64,000 nt of DNA from Candidatus Heimdallarchaeum endolithica. Its GTDB lineage: Archaea; Asgardarchaeota; Heimdallarchaeia; Heimdallarchaeales; Heimdallarchaeaceae. The translations under genes were made by a program, and so were the position numbers. The stretch lies in assembly GCA_021513715.1 (NCBI GenBank), contig CP084167.1:1690571-1754570 (forward strand), read 5' to 3'. This document shows positions 31,475 to 40,567 of this stretch, one piece after another. Each line of letters opens with the position of its first letter. The first letter of the stretch is position 1. The notes beneath the pieces were generated by a model. That model was not told the DNA's origin, made no database searches, and worked only from the letters and a program-made list of their open reading frames with translations.

Positions 31475-34400
31475 TTATTCACCAGCAACAGTTGTGTATT
31501 GAATAAATTTGGTTTTCTCTAGTAATGGAGTATATTGGACACCTTCTCCTTTGTAGAATTTGGAAAAGAATTCTACCCAATGCAACCTCAGTGTCTGTAA
31601 GAATGAGAACATTCCTTCAATAGGTACAATTACAACAAGTCCCCAAACAATGCCAACAAGCCAATAAATCCAAGAGGAAGCTAAAGCAGAGACGTTATGA
31701 GTATCAACACCAGCTAAAATATATGGAAGACCACTCAAAATTGCATGGACTAGTAACATAGCTAAAATACGGCTAAAGGATAGTGTATTAGAGAATAGAG
31801 CAATGAGATGGTCTATAGCTTCCATGATCCCTTCTGTTCCTTCATGGAGATATTCGAAGAGGAAAACTAGAGGAATTGAAACTAAGGCAATAATTGTAAA
31901 TATTGTAGAATAGGGTTTCGGTATACTAGGAAGTGCATTTCCTCCAATAAGTCGTGAAGTAGCGCCAGCACCCATTAAATTATACAAAACTGCAAAAAGT
32001 CCTACGTAAAAAATAGAAAGTATAATTGGAGAAACCCATGAAGCAACACCGTGACCATATTTTTTGTTTTCTATAAATCTTAACCAAATACCAAGTTGTA
32101 TAAGTACAAAACCGATAGAAATGGAAAACAATAAGAATAAGGGCACTTCTTTTGTAGGCTCAATTAAAGGCAACCATTCAATATGCAAAACATTTTCATA
32201 AATATGAGGTAGAAATACTTCATCACCTAGAAGTGCTCCAAATAGGAAACCGAAGATAATTGAAGAAAAACCAGAAAGAGTAAGTAACTCAGAACCTTTA
32301 TACAGAAATCCAGACATTGATTCATCAGGTTCAATATTCTTTTTGTTTTTCTTATAAGTTAGAAACAATCCAATCAAGAAGAGAAGTATTCCATGTCCCA
32401 CATCAGCGAACATTATACCAAATATCAAGGGAAAAGTAAATTGTATAATTTTGAAGGGGTCAACTTCATGAGTTGAAGGGATACCCATTCCATCAACTAT
32501 TCCTCGAAAAACTTTAGTAACCTTATTTCCATGTTTTGTCATAGAAGGATTCGTTAATGGTACTTTTTGTTTTTCAGACATAGTTATTGGAAAATCCAAT
32601 TTTTCGGTTTCTTTCTTTAAGTCTTCAACCTTATCTTTAGGAACCCAACCCCAAATTGTTGTAGTAGTTTCATCAGTTTTACATTTTTCTTCTGTTTCCA
32701 ACCTTTTAATTTCTGTTTCTATTAACTCTTCTAGTGCGAAGATTTTGTCTTCTACTTTCTCCCTAATTTCATCCAATTCATGTTCTTTATGTTCTATTTC
32801 AGTCTGAAGATTCGTGAGCTGACTTTCAATAGATTCTGAAGATATCATGCTATAGTCAATAGATAACAGCTCAAAGGAATATTCTTCTAGAATTTGTTGT
32901 ATAGACTTCTTATAGTCTATTAGAGACAATATATAGACAAAGACTGTGTCACTTTTTTCTGGTTGATCAACCTCAATGAAAACTAATTGCCCATCAGAAA
33001 CTTCATTTAGGAAAAACTTTACAGCCTTAACATTCTTTTTTGGGATATTCCCCAAAAAGGTGCAAGTTTCAAAATCTGGATCATCCAAGTATGGTTTAAC
33101 ATCAGAGCTTAAATAGGAATAAATAGGAATGTATGTTTTTAATTCTGTTTCCTTCGCTTTTAATTCTTTAAGTTCGGAACTAAGATTTTCTATTTTTTCT
33201 CCATAATCTGCAATAAATTGCTCAACAAAAGATATAGCTTCATCATAGTTATCTTTTACAGCAATCTTAGAATCAGATATTGCTGGAGGAATAGATAATC
33301 CAAGGGCTTGTTTGTATCTGCTAATTTTGGAAGATAGTAAAGTTAAATTCTGTCTTTTTTGTTTTATGTCGTTTAAAATATCTTCTGACTGTCTTCCTAT
33401 CTTCTCTTGATGAAGGATACCAGTGTTATGAATAAAGGAGATTAACTTACGTGTGTGCTCCTTTGGGACTTCCATTTTAACAAACTCTACATCCTTTGGA
33501 AATAAAGCTCCTCCCTTACTGTTACCTAAATGATGATAAGGAGGAATTTCTTTTTCAATTGTTTTTTCTTCTTTCAAAGTCAAAGAACCACGATCCTTGG
33601 AAATTTTTTTAGATTTTTTATATTTCAGAGGAACATCCCTCAATTGAGTGAGTTTAACAGGAAAAGGAAGCTCTTTGAGTTCCTTTTCGAGAATAAGATA
33701 ATCATTGGGTTTAATCCAACCCCAAAGGGTAAAATTAGTTTCAGTTGTTCGACCCTGTTCTAGAATATCAAATAATTCAAGCATGAGATTAATAGAAGTA
33801 AGAAAATGCAAAAGAGTCTCACGATGTTCATCACGCAATTCTGAAATTTGAGATAAAATTTCATCGTGCTTTTCGTGCAGAAAGTCATGTACGTTAGCTA
33901 CTGTAAGCTTGCTAGTTTCTTCATCACTGAACATGTCGGCAAAAACAGAAAGCTCAAAATCTATTGAGGAAAAATAGAAATCTTCAAGAATAGTCGAAAC
34001 CTCATCTTGATATTCTTGAGGGGTGAGAATAAAAACCAAACGAAAATCAGGGTCAGATGATTCAATACTCCAAAAGTAATAAAGACCTTTAGTTATCTCA
34101 TCGATATAGAAGGAGATAACTTCCTCATACGAATGATGAATTTCTCCAACGATAGAAAAGGTGGAAGGTCCAGGAGAAAGTAAATCTAAAGAGATATCAG
34201 CATTCTTAAATTTATGCCGAAAATAATGAAGTTTATCAGCAATTAGATGTTTCTTTGTTAAAGAACGATTTTCTTCAAAAAGAGAGATATAAGAAGTTTC
34301 ATGTGTGTCTAAGAAAGATTTTAGTTCGGAGAGAAATCTAGAAGCATCAAAAACATCAGAGTAGTTTTTTTCCGAATATAAATAAACATTAGAAAGATCT

Positions 34401-34603
34401 AGATCTAGTTCTTGTGAAATGGTAGTAAAACGCTTTAACAAATCAGAAAAAAGCTGGCGATTATCTTCAATTTTAGCTAATTCTGAAGGAGATTGAGTAT
34501 CAATTTGAACAAAATCAAAACAATCTAAATAATGTAATTTGGATACAAGAAGAAGGGAGTCGGAGGGTGACACCTGAACCTTTGAAAGTACTCTTTTTGC
34601 CAT
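31475..34603 (-). CDS. atpI: A/V-type ATP synthase subunit I with duplicated cytoplasmic domain
   Basis: The membrane stator subunit (a-type) that forms the proton half-channels. I start it at the ATG at 34603 (MAKRVLSK), which has GGTGAG upstream, giving ~1042 residues against the family's usual 600-700. The extra length is a second copy of the soluble arm: FTLWGWIKPNDYLILEKELK near residue 305 repeats as TTIWGWVPKDKVEDLKKETE near 660. Each follows a long coiled-coil stretch and precedes a PVKLTQLRDVPLKY/PITMSEKQKVPLTN segment. About seven membrane helices follow, from FPLIFGIMFADVGHGILLFL to the end, including NTLSFSRILAMLLVHAIL (the channel-Arg region). Coupled to subunit C. Confidence 0.9.
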   Translation of the reverse strand: MAKRVLSKVQVSPSDSLLLVSKLHYLDCFDFVQIDTQSPSELAKIEDNRQLFSDLLKRFTTISQELDLDLSNVYLYSEKNYSDVFDASRFLSELKSFLDTHETSYISLFEENRSLTKKHLIADKLHYFRHKFKNADISLDLLSPGPSTFSIVGEIHHSYEEVISFYIDEITKGLYYFWSIESSDPDFRLVFILTPQEYQDEVSTILEDFYFSSIDFELSVFADMFSDEETSKLTVANVHDFLHEKHDEILSQISELRDEHRETLLHFLTSINLMLELFDILEQGRTTETNFTLWGWIKPNDYLILEKELKELPFPVKLTQLRDVPLKYKKSKKISKDRGSLTLKEEKTIEKEIPPYHHLGNSKGGALFPKDVEFVKMEVPKEHTRKLISFIHNTGILHQEKIGRQSEDILNDIKQKRQNLTLLSSKISRYKQALGLSIPPAISDSKIAVKDNYDEAISFVEQFIADYGEKIENLSSELKELKAKETELKTYIPIYSYLSSDVKPYLDDPDFETCTFLGNIPKKNVKAVKFFLNEVSDGQLVFIEVDQPEKSDTVFVYILSLIDYKKSIQQILEEYSFELLSIDYSMISSESIESQLTNLQTEIEHKEHELDEIREKVEDKIFALEELIETEIKRLETEEKCKTDETTTTIWGWVPKDKVEDLKKETEKLDFPITMSEKQKVPLTNPSMTKHGNKVTKVFRGIVDGMGIPSTHEVDPFKIIQFTFPLIFGIMFADVGHGILLFLIGLFLTYKKNKKNIEPDESMSGFLYKGSELLTLSGFSSIIFGFLFGALLGDEVFLPHIYENVLHIEWLPLIEPTKEVPLFLLFSISIGFVLIQLGIWLRFIENKKYGHGVASWVSPIILSIFYVGLFAVLYNLMGAGATSRLIGGNALPSIPKPYSTIFTIIALVSIPLVFLFEYLHEGTEGIMEAIDHLIALFSNTLSFSRILAMLLVHAILSGLPYILAGVDTHNVSALASSWIYWLVGIVWGLVVIVPIEGMFSFLQTLRLHWVEFFSKFYKGEGVQYTPLLEKTKFIQYTTVAGE

Positions 34604-35088
34604 TAATTTCTCACCAGAATAGTAAGCACGATAGTTTAACAAAAAAAAAGAAGAACAATTTTAAAATCTTCCTACTGAACATAAGACAAAAAAGATAGTG
34701 ATCTTATAACTAAAAAATATGAGTAAATATTGGAGAAGAAACAAGAAAGAAAAGAATGAACTACAAAAACAAAGAAGAGAGTTAAAAAATTAAAAAAGAG
34801 ATTTGAAAAAAAGAATTGTTTGGTTTAAAAATCAGTGAAATTTTTAAATTTTATTCGAGAATAATTTATTTTAAATGGAAAAACAGTAAAAAAAGAGAAA
34901 TAATAACAAATATGCAAATAATCCAAAAACAAAAAATGGAAGATGAATTCATTTAAAAAGAATGACCTAAGAATAACAAAAAGTTTAATAACTTTCTAAA
35001 GGTAACTAAGGTCAGTAACCAAATAGGTTAGATTTGTAAAGACAAGTCGAAAAAAAATTGAAAAAACCAAACAATAGGTGAAAAATTT
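34604..35088. other. Intergenic region upstream of actin
   Basis: A 485-bp, A-rich spacer between divergent atpI and actin. T/A-rich boxes occur at about 34844-34856, far from the actin ATG, and at 34985-34995. The actin ribosome binding site AGGTG lies at 35076-35080. No gene, hairpin or repeat of note was seen. Confidence 0.5.
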
Positions 35089-36225
35089 ATGGAAGAAATA
35101 GTATCTGATAAACCGTTGGTAATAGACAACGGAACAGGATTCACAAAAAATGGATTCGCAGGAGAAGATCAACCAAGAAGTGTGTTCCCAACGCTAATAG
35201 GTTATCCAAAATACCAAATAATAATGACTGATGTTGAACATTACGTGAGAGAATACTATATAGGAGAAGAAGCACTAAACTTGAGAGGAGTGCTAAAACT
35301 AGTATACCCAATAGAACATGGACAAATAGGTGACTGGGACGCTATGGAAAGAATCTGGCATTACACCTTCTATAACGACCTAAGAGTTAATCCTAACGAG
35401 CATCCTATTTTGCTCACTGAACCTCCTCTGAACAAGAATGTAAACAAGGAAAAAATGGCAGAATTAATGTTTGACACCTTTAATGTTCCGGCTATGTATA
35501 TTAGCATGCAAGCTATTCTTTCGCTTTATGCTTCAGGTCGTACTACAGGTATTGTAGTAGATAGTGGAGATGGTGTCACACACATAGTTCCTGTTTACGA
35601 AGGGTTCGCAATTAGCCATGCTATTCGAAGAGCAGATATTGGTGGACGTGACATTACAGACTATCTACGTCGGCTATTAAGACAAAGAGGATATTCATTA
35701 ACAAGCAGTGCAGAAAGAGAAATTGTTCGTGATATTAAGGAACGTCTGTGTTACGTAGCTTTAGATCCTGAAAAAGAACTTAAACTTGCAGAAAAAGTTT
35801 CAGGTATGGAAAAGACTTACACATTACCAGATGGAGAAACACTAAGCATTGGCGCAGAGCGCTTTATGGCTCCAGAATTATTCTTCAACCCTGGAGCAAT
35901 AGGATCAGAAGAACTGCCTATGGATGAACAAATATATCAATCTATCACTGATTGTGATGTCGATCTTAGAAGAGATCTTTATTCCAACATCGTCCTTTCT
36001 GGTGGGTCAACAATGTTCCCAGGTTTGAAAGAGAGATTACACAAGGAACTAACGGAACTAGTACCAGAGACTATGGAAGTAAAAATCATTGCTCCTCCAG
36101 AAAGACGTTACAGCGTATGGATAGGAGGAAGCATACTAAGTAGTCTGAAAACATTTACAAAACTGTGGGTAACTAAGAAAGAATATAAGGAAACTGGGCC
36201 TACAGCCGTTTATAGATGCATTTAA
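35089..36225 (+). CDS. Actin (Asgard/Lokiactin type)
   Basis: A 378-residue actin, close to the eukaryotic length of 375. Seen: phosphate-1 loop [21 protein letters not shown] (without breaks in the actin pattern), [39 protein letters not shown], phosphate-2 loop [17 protein letters not shown], the [16 protein letters not shown] helix, [17 protein letters not shown] (adenosine motif) and a C-terminus ending [10 protein letters not shown], reminiscent of actin's ESGPSIVHRKCF. It should form ATP-dependent filaments in the cytoplasm. It has a good AGGTG site before the ATG. It is monocistronic; its 3' end is repeated in inverted orientation just downstream. Confidence 0.97.
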   Translation: MEEIVSDKPLVIDNGTGFTKNGFAGEDQPRSVFPTLIGYPKYQIIMTDVEHYVREYYIGEEALNLRGVLKLVYPIEHGQIGDWDAMERIWHYTFYNDLRVNPNEHPILLTEPPLNKNVNKEKMAELMFDTFNVPAMYISMQAILSLYASGRTTGIVVDSGDGVTHIVPVYEGFAISHAIRRADIGGRDITDYLRRLLRQRGYSLTSSAEREIVRDIKERLCYVALDPEKELKLAEKVSGMEKTYTLPDGETLSIGAERFMAPELFFNPGAIGSEELPMDEQIYQSITDCDVDLRRDLYSNIVLSGGSTMFPGLKERLHKELTELVPETMEVKIIAPPERRYSVWIGGSILSSLKTFTKLWVTKKEYKETGPTAVYRCI

Positions 36226-36356
36226 CTTAATTTTTTTCTCTTTCTTTTCCTTTTTAATTTTAATTTTTATTTATAATTTTTTAATTATAATTTATAATTT
36301 TTTAATTTTCGGCTGTAGGTTAGTTTCCTTATTTATATTCCATCTTAGTTACCCAC
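36165..36356. repeat. Inverted repeat of the actin gene 3' end
   Basis: The last coding part of actin (36165-36208) recurs as its reverse complement at 36310-36356. Identical blocks are CGGCTGTAGG, AGTTTCCTTAT and CTTAGTTACCCAC, separated by a few substitutions and small gaps. The arms are 44 and 47 bases with a spacer of about 100. Transcripts running past the actin stop would fold into a long hairpin that includes the last codons. Confidence 0.85.
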
Positions 36357-36415
36357 AATTTTTTTAATTGCTACATAGCTATTTCTTTTTTAAATGCTTT
36401 TTAGACTGCTTCTTG
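36310..36415 (-). pseudogene. Decayed actin C-terminal fragment, inverted
   Basis: Read on the minus strand, the right arm encodes WVTKMEYK and then a stop, against [14 protein letters not shown] in the intact actin. Similarity resumes farther out: TAAATGCTTTTTAGACTGCTT at 36391-36411 corresponds to the actin segment for the SLKTF region, after a roughly 25-bp insertion. This is best read as the remnant of an inverted duplication of the actin 3' end, or of a convergent second actin gene. No similarity was recognised beyond about 36,415. Confidence 0.6.
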
Positions 36416-36870
36416 TTATGTTATTTTTGTTTTTTCTACTCTCTTTTTCTATTTGTTAGTGTTTGTTATTATTGTTTTTTTCTTATTTTTTTTTGGTCCC
36501 CCACGGTTTTCTCTTCTAAATTAATTCAAACATTACCAATTTGTGTACTAATTTCACCTTCTAGAACTGTTATTTTTTGCTTTACTAATTTTTGAATAGT
36601 ATTTTTGTACACACCGCCGCTCATTGCAACAAGTTTCAGACGATTTCTTCACCTTCTTCCTTATATCTATTTCATTTAAGATGAATATTTTGAGATATTT
36701 TTTCCTTCAACACGATCAATAAACTTTTGTACTTTCTTCCTTTTTCTTTTTCCATTTTTTGTTTGCTTACCTCTTTCATCTATTTCTCCAAAATTTTTTG
36801 TTATATTTTCTGGGTCATGATGAGAAAACTTTATTTTATTCTTTGAGTATACATTCTTTTAGGGGGTATA
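36416..36870. other. Intergenic region, T-rich
   Basis: A 455-bp, very T-rich stretch. The reading frame at 36368-36595 is almost entirely Phe/Leu/Cys/Ser from poly-T and is not a gene. A small G+C-richer patch (ACACCGCCGCTCATTGCAAC) lies near 36610-36630 without recognisable structure. The region ends in the GGGGGT ribosome binding site of the next gene. Confidence 0.4.
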
Positions 36871-37809
36871 TTGTTGGACGTCAATTTACTCAGATCTTAT
36901 TTATCTGAGCCTAGCTATCGCGCTGTTTTATCAGAGATTATTCATTCCCATCGTAGCCGTTCTATTGACGAACTTTCTTCTCTTTTTCCTTCTTTAACTA
37001 GTAACTACTCTTTGACTAAAATTCTTAAGAAGTTTGTAGATATCGGTATAATTAAACGCAAGAAAATTTCTCTTGGTGCTCAAGAGCGCGAATTTTATTT
37101 TCCCAACAGGGAGCTCTTACGTAGCAATTTTTATCAAGATTTGCTTTTAGAATATGAAGATCTAAACTATCCATCTAAACTAGATCTGGAATTTACTTAT
37201 CTCTGGGAAGATTGGCCCCAGTGCCTTATTGACAATTATTCTTTAACACTATATATTGTCACCAGTACTTACTTACCTGAAAACGTAGATATTTCACACT
37301 TAACAAAGCTCCTTACTGTTTGGGCTTTAAAATATGCTAATCTTTCTATTGAAAATATTCAGATTTCTAATATTGTTGATACTAAAGCAACCCCTGTTAA
37401 AACTAACAATTTAATAGTTATTGGCTCTGGAGAAGTCAACAGGGTTACTGCTGATATTTTATCTCTTTATGGTGACTCTTTACCTATTCGTTTTCAATCT
37501 AAATCCATATATAGTTCCTTAACTTCCAAAAATTATTCTTCTACAAAAGGTTCTATTGTAGGTTTACTTCCAAATCCTTGGAATCCTAGCAAAATTGCTT
37601 TAATCTGCTCTAGTATGAGTTATTTTGGAACTAATATTTCGCTTAAAGCATTAATTGATGACCTTGATTCTATTATTCATCAAAAACCTAGAATTCTATC
37701 TAATCACTCTGTTTACTCTGAAATTCCCATTCGTGTTCTTGCATCAGAAGAGAACACTAAAAATAAAGAAAAACTTGAAGGGCTAAAATCTTACATTTTT
37801 AAGGAGTAA
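36871..37809 (+). CDS. Winged-helix protein with C-terminal S-layer-like domain
   Basis: A 312-residue protein of two parts. The N-terminal ~90 residues look like a winged helix (YRAVLSEIIHSHRSRSIDELS; YSLTKILKKFVDIGIIKRKKI). The rest includes LIVIGSGEVNRVTADILSLYG and GSIVGLLPNPWNPSKIALIC, reminiscent of the NPxxP/W-containing repeats in archaeal S-layer-type domains (LIVxG..xxNxxT). There is no signal peptide, so it is cytoplasmic. Start is TTG at 36871 with a strong GGGGGT site 6 bases upstream. It may be a regulator with a ligand-binding domain; family assignment is weak. Confidence 0.65.
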   Translation: MLDVNLLRSYLSEPSYRAVLSEIIHSHRSRSIDELSSLFPSLTSNYSLTKILKKFVDIGIIKRKKISLGAQEREFYFPNRELLRSNFYQDLLLEYEDLNYPSKLDLEFTYLWEDWPQCLIDNYSLTLYIVTSTYLPENVDISHLTKLLTVWALKYANLSIENIQISNIVDTKATPVKTNNLIVIGSGEVNRVTADILSLYGDSLPIRFQSKSIYSSLTSKNYSSTKGSIVGLLPNPWNPSKIALICSSMSYFGTNISLKALIDDLDSIIHQKPRILSNHSVYSEIPIRVLASEENTKNKEKLEGLKSYIFKE

Positions 37810-37959
37810 TTTTCACAATATTATTCAAATATACCCCCTTTTTTTTAGAACTTCTGCTTTTTTTCGTAATATCTTAATCAATTAATACTCTCATAATAAT
37901 GATAGTTTCAAAGAGAGTTTACAAAAGAGATATAAAGTTTGATATTTCTGGCACTTTTT

Positions 37960-38748
37960 TTATTTTCTCACGCTTACTTCAAGTTCAGGTAATCCTCCTA
38001 TTTTCAATAAAACTGTATCACCCACTTTTATTTTTCCTACTCCTTCTGGTGTTCCTGTTGCAATAATATCTCCTGGCTCTAAGGACATCACTTCAGAGAC
38101 ATATTCTATTATTCTTTCTGGTGGAAAAATCATTTTCTTCGTGTTACTATTTTGTTTTAATTCTCCATTTACAAATGTTTGAATATTCAAGTTCTTTACT
38201 TGAGTGGTCAAGTCTATCCACGGGCCTAAAGGTCCAAAGGTGTCGAACCCTTTCGCTCTTGTCCACAATCTATCTTTTTTTTGTAAATCTCTAGCAGTTA
38301 TATCTAAAAAACCAGTCCAAGCGTAATACTCTTCAGGCCATTGTGCTATATTTTCTGCTTTTTCACCTTTTATTTTTCTTCTTATTACTAGAGCTAGCTC
38401 TCCTTCAAAATCCACATGGCTTGACAAGGAAGGATAAATTATTCTTCCCTTATGAGGGATTAGAGAACTAGGAGGTTTTAAAAAGATTATTGGCTCTTCA
38501 GGTACTTCATTATCCAATTCTTTTGCGTGTTCACTATAATTTCTTCCAACACAAACAATTTTTGTTGGAGTTATTGGAATATCAATTTTTACCTTCTCTA
38601 TCTCAATACCTGTTGGATCAAGGTCTATCTCTTCATGATTTTTTAAGATTTGCTCAATAGGAGATAGTATTTCATACACTTTCTCCTCTTTTTGATCAAA
38701 TAGCACACTAAATTTTCTTTTTTCATAAATGACCTTTCCTATTAACAA
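37960..38748 (-). CDS. Fumarylacetoacetate hydrolase family protein
   Basis: A 262-residue FAH-fold enzyme. Seen: VCVGRNYSEHAKEL, PIIFLKPPSSLIPHKG, VDFEGELALVIRRKIKG (metal-ligand E-x-E region), ARDLQKKDRLWTRAKGFDTF and GDIIATGTPEGVGKIKVGD. Members include 2-hydroxyhepta-dienedioate isomerase, acylpyruvate hydrolase and oxaloacetate decarboxylase/tautomerase; which one applies here is not readable. It lies 22 bp downstream of an MFS transporter gene on the same strand, so they may share a transcript. Confidence 0.88.
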   Translation of the reverse strand: MLIGKVIYEKRKFSVLFDQKEEKVYEILSPIEQILKNHEEIDLDPTGIEIEKVKIDIPITPTKIVCVGRNYSEHAKELDNEVPEEPIIFLKPPSSLIPHKGRIIYPSLSSHVDFEGELALVIRRKIKGEKAENIAQWPEEYYAWTGFLDITARDLQKKDRLWTRAKGFDTFGPLGPWIDLTTQVKNLNIQTFVNGELKQNSNTKKMIFPPERIIEYVSEVMSLEPGDIIATGTPEGVGKIKVGDTVLLKIGGLPELEVSVRK

Positions 38749-38769
38749 AATAATCCCTTTTTTGCATTT

Positions 38770-40317
38770 TTATTTTTTAATTTTTGTTTTCTCTTTATTT
38801 TTTGTTTTAAATAATTCAAACTTTTCTGGCCGTAATAACATATAAGTTAGAATTCCAATTACAATTATCAATGCTGCAATATAAAAAGTTACTTTGTATG
38901 AATAAGCATCAGAATTTCCTCCTGAACTTATCCAGTTAGCTATTTTTTGTGAGAACAGAAAGGCAACAATTACAGAAAAAACAAAAGAAATACTAAAAGA
39001 TGATATCTGAATACTTTTTGTTTTATTTAACTTAAAATAAGAAATAAAGAATGTAGCTAACCACATACATACGCTTACAATAAAGAATCCTACATATATT
39101 GAAAGAGTCACTAGATTTACGCCAACTATACTATCTGCAACTGGACCTGTGATTAACGTTCCTCCTAGTCCCCAAGATAAATAAAAAGCAGCATTATAGT
39201 AACCCATCATTTTTCCTCTTATTTCAAGTGGAATAATCTTTGTTATCATTGAATAAGAGATAGTCTGTATCCAGACCCTAGATAATCCTAAAAGAGCCAT
39301 ATAGACAAAGATAAGTACAATAGACGGCGCAAAAGGTAGAATTAATGTTCCAACAAACAAAAAACTAAATCCAATTAACAATAGTGTATGATCACTGAAA
39401 TGTTTAGTTAAAAAACCAACAAGCAACCCACCAATTATCATTGCAATACTACTTGTATTTCTTAATTGAGCAACAATTACATCAGAAGCAGCAAAAGTTG
39501 ACGGTAATCTTATGTAAATACTTACCATTTGGTTAATGCTATTTCCTCCGATATTTACAATTCCAAGAACTACTAAAATCCATACAAATAATTGCCATTC
39601 CCAACATATTTTTTGAGGATTCTTTACAGTGTTATTTTCTCCTTTTTTCTTCATGCTTTCTTCATTTTTATTCAAAATCGTATTGTTAATTGATACTACA
39701 TCACTATCTTCTAGTTCAGCATAAGATTCAGGTATAAGGAACAAGGCTATAATACTGAAAACCATTATCCCTGAAGAAATAAAAAACAGATTTCCATTGG
39801 AAAATCCTTCTCCACCTAAGTATAAAAATCCACTTGCAGTAACACCTAATATATTTCCTATTCCTCCAATAAATTGGAGTCTACCCATTATTTTTCCTCT
39901 TTCAGTTTCTTTTGTTAGATCTGCTATCAGTGCAGTCCACCCTAGGTTACTACTACTCCATCCAGCTTCAATGATTGTGAAACCTATTATTATTGTATAA
40001 GCTGCTGCGTGAAGACTCTTGTTTATGGCCATGTTCTTGTGAATAAAATATACTACAATATAACCCACAGCAGCATATAATTCTCCAAAAATGATTAATA
40101 GTCTCCTTTTTTGGAATTTGTCAGAAATTCTTCCCCAAACTGCTGATTGAGTTAGAATGTTTGCGACCATCGGTAATGTTGCATAAAGTGTCATTTCTGT
40201 GTTAGTTACACCCAGATTCTCCTTCAAATATATACTTAGAAAAAAATAGAAGATCCCTCTTCTAAACATAGCCATTATCTGAAATATAGACAAGCTTACA
40301 AAATGCTTATTTCTCAA
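38770..40317 (-). CDS. Major facilitator superfamily transporter
   Basis: About 515 residues with 12 membrane helices. The MFS loop 2-3 motif appears as WGRISDKFQKRRLLI, and GFLTKHFSDHT sits at the equivalent loop 8-9. A hydrophilic loop between helices 6 and 7 (DSVVSINNTILNKNEE...) is normal for the family. I place the start at a TTG at 40317 (MRNKHFVSLSIF) because GGAG ends 8 bases before it. The reading frame continues upstream to 40449, but those residues are Lys/Asn/Phe-rich and run into the thrS promoter. Substrate unknown. Confidence 0.8.
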   Translation of the reverse strand: MRNKHFVSLSIFQIMAMFRRGIFYFFLSIYLKENLGVTNTEMTLYATLPMVANILTQSAVWGRISDKFQKRRLLIIFGELYAAVGYIVVYFIHKNMAINKSLHAAAYTIIIGFTIIEAGWSSSNLGWTALIADLTKETERGKIMGRLQFIGGIGNILGVTASGFLYLGGEGFSNGNLFFISSGIMVFSIIALFLIPESYAELEDSDVVSINNTILNKNEESMKKKGENNTVKNPQKICWEWQLFVWILVVLGIVNIGGNSINQMVSIYIRLPSTFAASDVIVAQLRNTSSIAMIIGGLLVGFLTKHFSDHTLLLIGFSFLFVGTLILPFAPSIVLIFVYMALLGLSRVWIQTISYSMITKIIPLEIRGKMMGYYNAAFYLSWGLGGTLITGPVADSIVGVNLVTLSIYVGFFIVSVCMWLATFFISYFKLNKTKSIQISSFSISFVFSVIVAFLFSQKIANWISSGGNSDAYSYKVTFYIAALIIVIGILTYMLLRPEKFELFKTKNKEKTKIKK

Positions 40318-40431
40318 AGGTTTCACTCCAAGGAATATTTTATTTTTTGTCGTTTTGCTTTTTTTTGTAACGAATAAATAGTTTGTGTTTTGCCTATTTT
40401 TGTAATAAAAAAAAATTAAGTTAAAGTAAAC

Positions 40432-40441
40432 TTTTTTATAT
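40432..40441 (+). promoter_or_regulatory. TATA-like box of the thrS leader transcript
   Basis: TTTTTTATAT at 40432-40441 is a good archaeal TATA element, centred 26 bp before GAGGACAA of the leader, so transcription should start at or just before the leader's Shine-Dalgarno. Confidence 0.55.
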
Positions 40442-40461
40442 CGGTGCAATTTTCATCTTTT

Positions 40462-40539
40462 GAGGACAATGAATCCTGGTGAATATGAAACAATACAGTA
40501 AAATGCTTTCTTTTGGTTTAGTAGTTTATCTTTGTCCTC
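40462..40539 (+). promoter_or_regulatory. thrS leader: candidate translation-sensing attenuator
   Basis: GAGGACAA at 40462-40469 (Shine-Dalgarno and first base of the leader start codon) is perfectly complementary to TTGTCCTC at 40532-40539, 8 pairs. It is in the same position as the outer stem of the proS leader but with a different sequence on the distal part. I do not see a strong inner stem here; a weak AAACAA/TTGGTTT pairing (40488-40493 with 40513-40519) spans the Thr codon. The downstream arm ends 29 bases before the thrS ATG, close to its AAGGTGG site. Mode of action (translation or transcription) is open. Confidence 0.6.
40469..40501 (+). CDS. thrS leader peptide MNPGEYETIQ
   Basis: A 10-codon ORF with GAGG 3 bases before its ATG, ending TAA 66 bp before the thrS ATG. 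It contains one Thr, at codon 8 (ACA, 40490-40492), right after G-E-Y-E. The layout mirrors the proS leader, where Pro holds codon 8 after G-E-F-V; both end in Gln before the stop. A ribosome short of Thr-tRNA would stall here. Confidence 0.72.
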   Translation: MNPGEYETIQ

Positions 40540-40567
40540 TTGGGAAAAAATGTTTTAAGGTGGAAAG

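Noticed and set aside
36368..36595. 75-codon ORF downstream of actin
   Set aside because: Nearly all Phe, Leu, Cys and Ser from T-rich DNA; part of it is the inverted actin remnant.
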